Positions 1-5,004 of a stretch of 5,508 bases of DNA are shown here, piece after piece. A program made the translations under genes and the position numbers. The notes under the pieces were generated by a model. The model worked only from the letters and a program-made list of their open reading frames with translations, did no database searches and was not told where the DNA came from. The stretch lies in assembly GCA_031285945.1 (NCBI GenBank), contig JAITVF010000105.1, forward strand, positions 1-5,508. The letters run 5' to 3'. Source of the stretch: Oscillospiraceae bacterium. Its GTDB lineage: Bacteria; Bacillota; Clostridia; Oscillospirales; Ruminococcaceae. Position 1 is the first letter of the stretch, and each line of letters starts with the position of its first letter.

Positions 1-39
1 TCTATTGTTTCCCCCGCCAAAGGCGGGGGAAACAATAGA
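1..39. repeat. Perfect 18-bp inverted repeat with AAA loop
   Basis: Bases 1-18 are the exact reverse complement of 22-39, with a 3-nt loop (19-21) and a G+C core of CCCCCGCC/GGCGGGGG. It lies 49 nt beyond the stop of the sigma-like gene, so it could be that gene's transcription end structure. The arms are T-rich on the left and A-rich on the right on both strands, which is not the classical A-stem-U layout. On the plus strand no T-run follows. On the minus strand any U-run would lie outside the window. The symmetry may also continue past the left edge. The structure is certain; its role as a terminator or repeat element is open. Confidence 0.8.
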
Positions 40-87
40 AAGAAGTATTTTAAATGCGCAATAGTAATTAGCTACAGCGGGGGCTTA

Positions 88-492
88 TTAGAGACATTTT
101 TTTATTTTTAATCTGGCCGCCCGGATAACGTCCCTGACTGTGGAATGATCCCTGCCGAGTTCTTTTGCGACATCGCGATAAGTACGGCCTTTCAGGCATA
201 TTTCTATAACGCAGAAGCGCTGTAATTCCGAGAGAAAATCAAGCGCGCGCTCAAAATCGGCGCGCGTATCGACATCGCGCGTTTCATCGTATGTATCGCC
301 AGCTAAGGCGCATCCGGGGGCCGCCGAATCCAGTGAAATCGGAGCCCCGGGGGCATACTTATGATCGGGCCGGGTATGCTTGCGCTCGGAGCGTTTTTCT
401 TCCGTGTCCGCATACTCCAATACGGCGGCCCAGTCACGCTTAACCTCTATCTCCACAGGCCCTGTAGCTGTTTCATATGTATACTTTTGCAT
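88..492 (-). CDS. Sigma-70 region 4-like phage/ICE-type regulator
   Basis: A 134-residue protein that probably acts as a small sigma-like or DNA-binding transcription regulator in the cytoplasm. The C-terminal third (about residues 86-132) looks like a sigma-70 region 4 helix-turn-helix: YRDVAKELGRDHSTVRDVI, followed by a basic tail ending KIKKCL. The N-terminus (YTYETATGPVEIEV, then DWAAVLEYADTEEKRSERKH) resembles the small sigma-factor-like proteins found in clostridial integrative elements and prophages. No sigma region 2 is visible, so it is not a complete classical sigma factor. The ATG at 490-492 is preferred because AAGGGAG lies 9 nt upstream (502-508); a longer frame reaches a TTG at 526-528 without a comparable site. 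It follows the terminator at 625-671, so it should have its own promoter, which I could not identify. The family assignment is from memory of related proteins; its targets are unknown. Confidence 0.75.
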   Translation of the reverse strand: MQKYTYETATGPVEIEVKRDWAAVLEYADTEEKRSERKHTRPDHKYAPGAPISLDSAAPGCALAGDTYDETRDVDTRADFERALDFLSELQRFCVIEICLKGRTYRDVAKELGRDHSTVRDVIRAARLKIKKCL

Positions 493-501
493 TGACCTTT
501 T

Positions 502-508
502 CTCCCTT
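502..508 (-). promoter_or_regulatory. Ribosome binding site fixing the sigma-like gene start
   Basis: The minus strand reads AAGGGAG, then 9 nt, then ATG (490-492). This decides the start against the upstream in-frame TTG at 526-528. A small hairpin (TTTTGG 513-518, CCAAAA 525-530) lies just upstream in the presumed leader. Confidence 0.7.
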
Positions 509-589
509 CGATTTTTGGAACAAGCCAAAATCTAAAGAGAAAAGGCGGCGACCTGCATCTGATTGTTATACTGTTTGTGCTTTTCACAC

Positions 590-624
590 ATCCCCCATTC
601 TGCTTTTAAGGCAAAAATGGGGAT
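590..624. repeat. Imperfect hairpin next to the terminator
   Basis: ATCCCCCATT (590-599) pairs with AATGGGGAT (616-624), leaving one bulged C. The loop region holds GCTTTTAAGGC (602-612), which is the exact reverse complement of GCCTTAAAAGC (647-657), the loop and closing pairs of the neighbouring terminator hairpin. The two hairpins are separated only by the eight A of 625-632. The sequence relation is plain; the function is unknown. Confidence 0.5.
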
Positions 625-671
625 AAAAAAAAGAGCATGGCGGATAGCCTTAAAAGCTATCCGCCATGCTC
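625..671 (-). terminator. Strong rho-independent terminator
   Basis: Bases 633-648 (GAGCATGGCGGATAGC) are the exact reverse complement of 656-671, giving a 16-bp stem with a 7-nt loop. Read on the minus strand, the stem is followed directly by eight T (632-625). This is a textbook intrinsic terminator. It closes the transcript carrying the zinc-ribbon gene and its structured 3' region, and separates that unit from the sigma-like gene. Confidence 0.93.
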
Positions 672-683
672 CTGACGCTCTGA

Positions 684-839
684 TCCGTTACAGCTTATTT
701 CGTAAGCGTAACCGGAAGTCCCCCGGGATTGCGGGGGTACGTTTAAACCCCTCGGGCCGGCGGCCGGCGCTATGTGTCGGAAAGGTGTGGTATTATTGCC
801 CGCAGGCTCAACCCTCACCGGATATTTATCTCAGTATCC
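684..839 (-). ncRNA. Candidate structured RNA or 3' UTR upstream of the terminator
   Basis: This stretch between the zinc-ribbon stop and the terminator has no convincing reading frame on the minus strand but several stems. One spans 684-716: TCC/GGA plus GTTAC/GTAAC plus GCTTA/TAAGC, with two single-base bulges and a 5-nt loop. Another is at 720-737 (CCCCCG/CGGGGG, 6-nt loop). A third is at 820-839 (GGATA/TATCC). A GC-rich segment (756-768, GCCGGCGGCCGGC) can also fold on itself. Together with the terminator it resembles a processed 3' UTR RNA or an independent small RNA. I could not match it to a named RNA family, and no promoter of its own is evident. The stems are seen directly; RNA function is inference. 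Confidence 0.35.
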
Positions 840-844
840 AATAT

Positions 845-1054
845 TTATTCAATTGTAAGCGACCACCGCGCTCCGCAAACCGGACACTTTATCTGAAAAT
901 ACTCGCTTTCCCCATCCGGTGGCGGCTTCCCTTTTTTAAAGATACGCACGCCGCCTCCCCTTGGGATGTTCCCGAGCCTTCCCTTTTCACATTTCGGGCA
1001 TATAACAGGCTTGATTCTTTCCTTGCACGGCGTTGCCTCATTTACGATTATCAT
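845..1054 (-). CDS. Small zinc-ribbon protein
   Basis: A 69-residue protein with two CxxC knuckles, C19-P-K-C22 and C57-P-V-C60, 34 residues apart. This is the spacing of a zinc ribbon binding one zinc ion. The segment between them is basic and glycine/proline rich (IPRGGGVRIFKKGKPPPDG). Small zinc ribbons of this sort often bind nucleic acids or act as accessory factors in phages and integrative elements, but no specific function can be assigned. The start is well supported: AAGGAG (1063-1068) lies 8 nt before the ATG. It begins 102 nt after the ImmA-like gene's stop, beyond a possible weak terminator, and a half-copy of the repressor palindrome lies just upstream (1081-1089). Transcription may be by read-through from the repressor operon or from an unidentified promoter. 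The overlapping plus-strand frame has no features of a real protein. Confidence 0.8.
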   Translation of the reverse strand: MIIVNEATPCKERIKPVICPKCEKGRLGNIPRGGGVRIFKKGKPPPDGESEYFQIKCPVCGARWSLTIE

Positions 1055-1080
1055 TGAGATTTCTCCTTATTATACTCAAT

Positions 1081-1089
1081 TAAGCTAAA
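1081..1089. promoter_or_regulatory. Candidate repressor half-site before the zinc-ribbon gene
   Basis: TAAGCTAAA here is the reverse complement of TTTAGCTTA at 2369-2377, the left half (plus one base) of the perfect palindrome at the XRE gene's promoter. The other half is not conserved at this site. It sits 27 nt upstream of the zinc-ribbon start codon and may let the same repressor act there. This is inference from a 9-base match. Confidence 0.35.
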
Positions 1090-1099
1090 TGGTTTATTT

Positions 1100-1148
1100 A
1101 AAAAAGTTGAGAAAGACGGGAACAAAGAAATTTCGCCTTATTCCCGCC
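1100..1148 (-). terminator. Possible weak terminator after the ImmA-like gene
   Basis: On the minus strand GGCGGGAA (1148-1141) pairs with TTCCCGTC (1122-1115), with one G-T wobble. The 18-nt loop contains the self-pairing GAAATTTC. Six T (1105-1100) follow, but after a 9-nt interruption, so termination is likely partial. Some read-through into the zinc-ribbon gene would fit. Confidence 0.4.
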
Positions 1149-1156
1149 TAAATCTC

Positions 1157-1963
1157 TTATGCGGATACAACGTCTCTTTTGCGAATCATTTCGCTGAGAA
1201 TATCGGGGTTAAGCTTTCTGTCGATCAGCCCAAGATCCCGTAGCCGGTAGGCCGCGGCGCTCCTCGAAACCTCAAACGTTCCCGCGATCAGCAAGACCAT
1301 CCGGTCAAGAAAAGCGTCCCGGGCGCCTCGCTCAAAAGGCTCCTTAGTCCGGGGGAGGCTGTCCGCCACCAGCCTGCACACCATCAGCCTGGGCATAAGA
1401 ATCGCTGAGGAAAGGCGGTTGGCCTGCCATTCCATTCTGTCGTCGTAGGTCCACCTGGATACCGGCTTGCGCTTTTCATCACCTGAATCGGCTATCTTGC
1501 ACCGGAACAGAGGAACGTCGCTGTGGCCGGAAAGAGACGTCTGGTCCGGATTAAAAGCAAAGTAATCTGAGTGAAGTATGCAGTGAGAGCCCTCATGCCC
1601 CATTGTAAAGCGATATTTGTTCTCGTTGCCCTCCTTAAGAAGGCTTTTGTCAATAATCACCGTTCCGGCCCTCACGCTTATATACTCCGCCTGACCCGTT
1701 TCGGGATTGTATACAGGGAGCCTGCTTGTGTCGTTAAAAACCGTCATCCCAAGGTAAACGCCGTTATTCGTCAGGTACTGAAAATCCTGCTCAACTCCGA
1801 GATAGCTCTGAACAAACCTCTCGATGTCAATTGCCATTGGAGTTTGCATTGCTTTGGGGCAGAAATCCCCCACCAGCTCTTCGCCCAAGTAGTCGATGGT
1901 CTTTTTGCTGATGACAGGAATACTGTTTTTGCAAGCGCGAAAAGGAAGCGGCGGTGTCGGCAT
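1157..1963 (-). CDS. ImmA/IrrE family zinc metallopeptidase
   Basis: A 268-residue cytoplasmic metallopeptidase of the ImmA/IrrE (M78-like) family. The zinc motif HEGSH at residues 123-127 is HExxH with the catalytic glutamate E124. The third ligand is expected at E178 in EWQANRLSSAILMP, the usual family pattern. The C-terminal segment (about 229-246, FEVSRSAAAYRLRDLGLI) matches the conserved end of the family domain. There is no signal peptide or membrane segment. Family members cleave an XRE-type repressor, as ImmA does ImmR in ICEBs1, and thereby induce target genes. The XRE gene lies directly upstream, separated by a single base, with GGAGG 10 nt before this ATG, so the two are transcribed together. 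The upstream repressor is the likely substrate, by analogy. The N-terminal region (1-110) has no motif I recognise. Confidence 0.9.
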   Translation of the reverse strand: MPTPPLPFRACKNSIPVISKKTIDYLGEELVGDFCPKAMQTPMAIDIERFVQSYLGVEQDFQYLTNNGVYLGMTVFNDTSRLPVYNPETGQAEYISVRAGTVIIDKSLLKEGNENKYRFTMGHEGSHCILHSDYFAFNPDQTSLSGHSDVPLFRCKIADSGDEKRKPVSRWTYDDRMEWQANRLSSAILMPRLMVCRLVADSLPRTKEPFERGARDAFLDRMVLLIAGTFEVSRSAAAYRLRDLGLIDRKLNPDILSEMIRKRDVVSA

Positions 1964-1964
1964 G

Positions 1965-2324
1965 TTATGTATTCCTCCGTTTCAGCTCCTCTACAAATCC
2001 CATCCATTCGGCCTCGCCCGCCCCAAGATCGCGCGCGGCGCGCAACGCGAAGCGAACGTGATCGTTTCCCATGATGTATTCGGGCAGATCGGGCGAAACC
2101 TCCTGGCGCTGCTCACCCGCCAGATCGTACATACGGGCCTTTTCTTCCTCGGTGAGCCCGAGCAAGGACGCGAGAATCCCCAGCTTTTCCTTCTCAAAGG
2201 CGTTGCGCCGCCCTTTCTCGACGTCGCAGACATAAACGACTGAAACCCCCAGAGGCTCTGCGATATCCCGATAAATCATGCCCAGATCCTTACGCCTGTC
2301 CGCAATAAATTTGCCAAAAGTCAT
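1965..2324 (-). CDS. XRE-family HTH transcriptional repressor (ImmR-like)
   Basis: A 119-residue DNA-binding protein with an N-terminal XRE/Cro-CI helix-turn-helix (about residues 4-58). The second helix is YRDIAEPLGV and the recognition helix runs through SVVYVCDVEKGRR. A short C-terminal segment (about 80-117: DLPEYIMGNDHVRFALRAA, then EWMGFVEELKRR) resembles the conserved tail of clostridial XRE proteins paired with ImmA-type peptidases. It probably represses its own operon through the palindrome at 2370-2385 and is inactivated by the downstream peptidase. The ATG at 2322-2324 is chosen because homologous domains begin MTFG-x-FI; GGAG lies 12 nt upstream, a rather long spacing. An ATG at 2340-2342 and a TTG at 2355-2357 are in frame but have no properly spaced binding site. 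The stop is 1 nt from the ImmA-like start. Confidence 0.85.
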   Translation of the reverse strand: MTFGKFIADRRKDLGMIYRDIAEPLGVSVVYVCDVEKGRRNAFEKEKLGILASLLGLTEEEKARMYDLAGEQRQEVSPDLPEYIMGNDHVRFALRAARDLGAGEAEWMGFVEELKRRNT

Positions 2325-2369
2325 TTTGCCACACCGCTCCATCCCTTTTATTGCCAAAAATCAATTGGT

Positions 2370-2385
2370 TTAGCTTATAAGCTAA
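2370..2385. promoter_or_regulatory. Perfect 16-bp palindromic operator
   Basis: TTAGCTTATAAGCTAA is a perfect palindrome lying just after the -10 box of the proximal promoter (2390-2418) and covering the predicted start site near 2383. A repressor bound there would block transcription of the XRE-ImmA operon. Binding by the XRE protein is inferred from position and symmetry. Confidence 0.7.
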
Positions 2386-2389
2386 TATT

Positions 2390-2418
2390 AGTATAGCACG
2401 GGAGGTTTTATCTGTCAA
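2390..2418 (-). promoter_or_regulatory. Sigma-A promoter of the XRE-ImmA operon
   Basis: The minus strand shows TTGACA (2418-2413), a 17-bp spacer and TATACT (2395-2390), close to consensus. The predicted start lies near 2383, giving a leader of about 60 nt to the XRE ATG. The operator palindrome overlaps the start site. Confidence 0.85.
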
Positions 2419-2478
2419 CGAGAGGCGCGGTATACTTTTTCGGCTTAGAGCTTGCTTGGTAAATATTCTTGATCCTGT

Positions 2479-2502
2479 AATATTATAATAGCATATAATA
2501 TT
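2479..2502. promoter_or_regulatory. AT-rich inverted repeat over the distal promoter
   Basis: AATATTATA (2479-2487) is the exact reverse complement of TATAATATT (2494-2502), with a 6-nt spacer. It overlaps the -10 box and spacer of the promoter at 2485-2513, so it could be a regulator site. Low complexity makes a chance origin possible. Confidence 0.35.
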
Positions 2503-2513
2503 TGCATTGTCAA
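2485..2513 (-). promoter_or_regulatory. Second, distal sigma-A promoter
   Basis: TTGACA (2513-2508), a 17-bp spacer and TATTAT (2490-2485) on the minus strand, about 95 bp upstream of the proximal promoter and facing the same way. Its transcript would pass through the proximal promoter and operator into the XRE-ImmA operon; no convincing small gene lies between the two promoters. Confidence 0.65.
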
Positions 2514-2581
2514 TAAGTTCGCGCAATTTTAGAGGGAATATTTTCGAGCGCGGAGTAGTATTACTGGCGCCAAGCTGCTAA

Positions 2582-2621
2582 GAACCCCGGCGGCTATCTT
2601 CACAGACAGTCGCCGGGGTTC
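2582..2621 (-). terminator. Stem-loop after the Ig-like secreted protein gene
   Basis: GAACCCCGGCG (2582-2592) pairs exactly with CGCCGGGGTTC (2611-2621), and the stem continues inward (CTATCT against AGACAG) to a 4-nt loop. It starts 31 nt past the stop at 2653. Only a short UUCUU follows on the minus strand and no strong U-run on either strand. It is probably the transcript end structure, of uncertain efficiency. Confidence 0.6.
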
Positions 2622-2652
2622 CACTTTATCCGGTCGTTTCTAAATTTTACGC

Positions 2653-3690
2653 TTATCGCTTCAGCGGGCCGTCGCTTACGATAAAGTAGCCGCCCATGGT
2701 GGTGTAAAAGTGCGCGTATCCGTTGTCGTCAATCCACGGGTTTGCGTTTTTGAGCTCGCTGTATTTGTTGGTATTTGAGTCGTAGCGGTACACCCTGAGG
2801 TCGTTGTGGGAGCTTATGACCGAGCCCGCCCGTATGGCGATCTTAACGGTTGTTCCAAAGCTTCCCGACTGCTCGGATTTGGCTACTACCAGATCGTTCT
2901 TGAAAGTGTTCTCAAAGGTGTTGGCGACCTCGCCGGTATCGGCCTGATTGGTGTATACGCCGAGGTCAAGCCCGTTCTCAAGATTTACGGCGTTGGCGGC
3001 GGTAAGTGTAAGCCGGCCTTCGACAGAGCCGCCGTTGGTGGTATCAAAGTGAAAGCTCATCCCCCCGTTTTTGGAGGCGGCGGTGCGAAGGGCGCTGGCC
3101 GAGGCGGAATCGTAATCCTTAAGGGTGACCGAGCTGCCGCTCGCGCCGTTAATGGCGCTGTTAAGGGCTGAGGCGGTAAGTGCGCCGTTGGAAAGGGTGG
3201 TGTTGGTGCGGGAGCCCGAGCCCGAGCTTACCGGAGTACGCTCGCCGGCCGTATAGTCGATGCTCTCGTCGTCAAAATCGTCCCAGTAGTCTTCCCAGTA
3301 ATCGTCGTCGTAATATCTGCCGCTGCCAATAACGGTGATGGTAGCTGAGCCCGAGCCTACGCTGGCGCGGCGTTCTTTGCCGGTATCGTCATCGTACCTG
3401 TACTCATAGAGCCGCACGCGGATAGTAGCCCTTCCGGGGTAGAGGCCGGTGATCTCGCCCGAATCGGAGTCTATCTCCACGATATGTGAGTCGTCGGTGT
3501 CCCACCGCTCCTCGTCGTAATCAACGCTTGTGGATACATAGGCGTAGGTATCCTCGTCCACCCTGATAGACGAGTCGTCGAGCCGGACGCGGACGCTCGA
3601 CGCGGCGAAGGCCGTGGTGCTCAGGCCCAGGGCCGTCGCCAGAACCATAACCAGTGCAACGCTCAGTGACAATGCTCGTTTCAATTCCAA
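2653..3690 (-). CDS. Secreted Ig-like (Big2-type) protein with acidic linker
   Basis: A 345-residue exported protein of unknown function. Residues 1-29 are a Sec signal peptide: MELKR, a hydrophobic core, then AFA before the likely cleavage. Residues about 31-121 look like a bacterial Ig-like Big2 domain (IVEIDSDSGEITGLYPGRATI). A strongly acidic aromatic tract (126-142, YYDDDYWEDYWDDFDDE) and a Ser/Gly/Thr linker follow. The C-terminal domain (about 168-340) contains GSFGTTVKIAIRAG, VYRYDSNTNKYSEL and DDNGYAHFYTTMGGYFIVSD, a pattern I associate with surface-exposed proteins of clostridial gut bacteria. There is no LPxTG, SLH domain or second membrane segment, so it is probably released or held non-covalently. 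The start is TTG at 3688-3690, with GGAG 10 nt and AAGGG 5 nt upstream; the nearby ATG (3693-3695) is out of frame. It has its own promoter at 3720-3747. Confidence 0.85.
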   Translation of the reverse strand: MELKRALSLSVALVMVLATALGLSTTAFAASSVRVRLDDSSIRVDEDTYAYVSTSVDYDEERWDTDDSHIVEIDSDSGEITGLYPGRATIRVRLYEYRYDDDTGKERRASVGSGSATITVIGSGRYYDDDYWEDYWDDFDDESIDYTAGERTPVSSGSGSRTNTTLSNGALTASALNSAINGASGSSVTLKDYDSASASALRTAASKNGGMSFHFDTTNGGSVEGRLTLTAANAVNLENGLDLGVYTNQADTGEVANTFENTFKNDLVVAKSEQSGSFGTTVKIAIRAGSVISSHNDLRVYRYDSNTNKYSELKNANPWIDDNGYAHFYTTMGGYFIVSDGPLKR

Positions 3691-3719
3691 TACATCCCTT
3701 CTCCAGTAGTAATGTCTGT

Positions 3720-3747
3720 ATTATACCATAGTAGCAAAGCTATTCAA
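3720..3747 (-). promoter_or_regulatory. Extended -10 promoter of the Ig-like protein gene
   Basis: TTGAAT (3747-3742), a 16-bp spacer ending TGG, then TATAAT (3725-3720) on the minus strand. The TGG makes an extended -10, compensating for the weaker -35. The predicted start is close to 3713, about 23 nt before the TTG codon. Confidence 0.8.
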
Positions 3748-3776
3748 TTTAAGATTCCTTTAATATTTAAAGAACG

Positions 3777-4889
3777 TTATGTTAACCTGACAAGCTCGTA
3801 ATCCGAGCTGCCGAGGCCGAGCTTTACGGCGTGGCCTATCTGGACCCGCCAGTCGGTGGAGGGGTGGATGCCGGTAAAGTGATCGCCGGAGCTCTTTACC
3901 TCGCCAAGAGCGCTGTCCTTTATAACTGGGGAAGCGTTTACCGCGTCGATACAGGCTTTATCGAGGGCGACAGGGTCAAAGCTCGCGAAAATGCCGATGT
4001 CGGGAACCACGGCGGCGTCGTTTTCTCCGTGACAGTCGCAGTAGGGGGAAATCTGATTGGCGACGCTTATGTGAAAATGCGGCCTGCCCTGAAGGACCGC
4101 CTTTGCGTATTCGGCCATCTTACAGTTGAGCTTGTCGTTGCTGCTCGAGTCCTCGTTGCTTATGGCGTGGAAGTTGCAGCTGCCGAGGCAGCGCCCGCAG
4201 CCCGCGCATTTTTTGTGGTCGATATGCGCAGTTCCGCCCTCCAGGCTTATTGCGTTCTGGGCGCAGTAGCCTATACAGGTTCCGCAGCCCGCGCAGAGCT
4301 CAGGGTCGACACGGGGCTTTCCGTCGTTATGCATTATCATTTTGCCGGCGCGGCTGCCGCAGCCCATGCCTATATTCTTGATAGCTCCGCCAAAGCCCGT
4401 GCATTCGTGGCCCTTAAAGTGATTGAGGGAGATCACGATATCCGCGTCCATAACCGCTCTGCCTATTCTGGCCGACTTGAGGTATTCGCCCCCCTCTATG
4501 GGGACCTCGATATCGTCGAGGCCCTTGAGCCCGTCGGCTATTATATTCTGGCAGCCGGTCGAAAGCGGAGAGTAGCCGTTTTCCATGGCGGCGTCGAGAT
4601 GAGCGGGGCCGTTGTTCCGTCTGCCTACATAAAGGGTGTTGCAGTCGGTTAAAAAGGGTACGCCTCCCAGCGCCTTTACCCGGTCGGCCACAGTTTTGGC
4701 AAAGTTGGGCCGCAAAAACGAGAGATTCCCCGGCTCGCCGAAGTGAATTTTTATGGCGACGTACCGGTTCTTGAAATCAACCCCTTCGATTCCGGCCTTA
4801 AGCATAAGCCTGTCGAGCTTATCGAGGAGGCTTGTTCCGACCGGGCAGCGCATGTCGGTAAAATAAACCTTTGAGCTCTTCATATCCAT
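3777..4889 (-). CDS. DUF362 protein with two 4Fe-4S ferredoxin motifs
   Basis: A 370-residue cytoplasmic iron-sulfur protein of the DUF362 family with a ferredoxin insert. The N-terminal DUF362 part has VAIKIHFGEPGN (residues 44-55), TDCNTLYVGRRN (81-92), HFKGHECTGFGGAIKN (157-172) and GMGCGSRAGK (174-183). Two CxxCxxCxxxC motifs follow, C199/C202/C205/C209 and C228/C231/C234/C238, each able to hold a [4Fe-4S] cluster. The C-terminal half returns to DUF362 sequence (SPYCDCHGENDAAVVPDIG, then ASFDPVALDKA). The exact reaction is not established for this family; an electron-transfer role is likely. Length is normal and the gene is intact. ATG 4887-4889 and ATG 4881-4883 are both possible starts; a purine-rich GAAGAG lies 6 nt before the second, whose product (MKSSKVYFTDMR) looks more family-like. 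A consensus promoter lies upstream; only a weak AT hairpin follows the stop. Confidence 0.92.
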   Translation of the reverse strand: MDMKSSKVYFTDMRCPVGTSLLDKLDRLMLKAGIEGVDFKNRYVAIKIHFGEPGNLSFLRPNFAKTVADRVKALGGVPFLTDCNTLYVGRRNNGPAHLDAAMENGYSPLSTGCQNIIADGLKGLDDIEVPIEGGEYLKSARIGRAVMDADIVISLNHFKGHECTGFGGAIKNIGMGCGSRAGKMIMHNDGKPRVDPELCAGCGTCIGYCAQNAISLEGGTAHIDHKKCAGCGRCLGSCNFHAISNEDSSSNDKLNCKMAEYAKAVLQGRPHFHISVANQISPYCDCHGENDAAVVPDIGIFASFDPVALDKACIDAVNASPVIKDSALGEVKSSGDHFTGIHPSTDWRVQIGHAVKLGLGSSDYELVRLT

Positions 4890-4928
4890 CTCTTCTTTCT
4901 CACGTTACTTCTTGCTGTCTGCATACCT

Positions 4929-4958
4929 ATTATCGCCCCCATTGCCTTAAATTGTCAA
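4929..4958 (-). promoter_or_regulatory. Sigma-A promoter of the DUF362 gene
   Basis: TTGACA (4958-4953), an 18-bp spacer, GATAAT (4934-4929) on the minus strand. The predicted start near 4922 leaves a leader of about 35 nt. Its -35 box directly abuts the small hairpin at 4958-4974. Confidence 0.82.
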
Positions 4959-4974
4959 GAGCAAACTGTGCTCT
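4958..4974 (-). terminator. Weak stem-loop after the PBP gene, next to the -35 box
   Basis: AGAGCA (4958-4963) pairs with TGCTCT (4969-4974) around a 5-nt loop, 31 nt beyond the PBP stop. On the minus strand it is followed by TGACAATTT rather than a clean T-run, so it is at best a partial terminator. It shares one base with the -35 element. Confidence 0.3.
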
Positions 4975-5004
4975 GTCCGGTAATTGAGCTTACATCGCCG
5001 GGCT

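Noticed and set aside
563..1057. 164-residue plus-strand open frame
   Set aside because: It runs through the terminator hairpin and antisense to the zinc-ribbon gene, has no ribosome binding site and no protein-like composition or motif.
1069..1074. TATAAT on the minus strand before the zinc-ribbon gene
   Set aside because: It touches the ribosome binding site at 1063-1068, so a transcript starting about 7 nt downstream would lack that site. No -35 box is found at the right distance.
2290..2526. 78-residue minus-strand open frame upstream of the XRE gene
   Set aside because: It spans both promoters and the operator palindrome and overlaps the XRE start in another frame, with no ribosome binding site or recognisable domain.
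3758..3772. CTTTAA/TTAAAG hairpin after the DUF362 gene as a terminator
   Set aside because: Six A-T-rich pairs without a T-run make a poor terminator; noted only as weak symmetry.
3831..4652. 273-residue plus-strand open frame
   Set aside because: It is antisense to the DUF362 gene, which has clear motifs. Its alanine- and valine-rich translation is the usual by-product of a GC-rich antisense frame.
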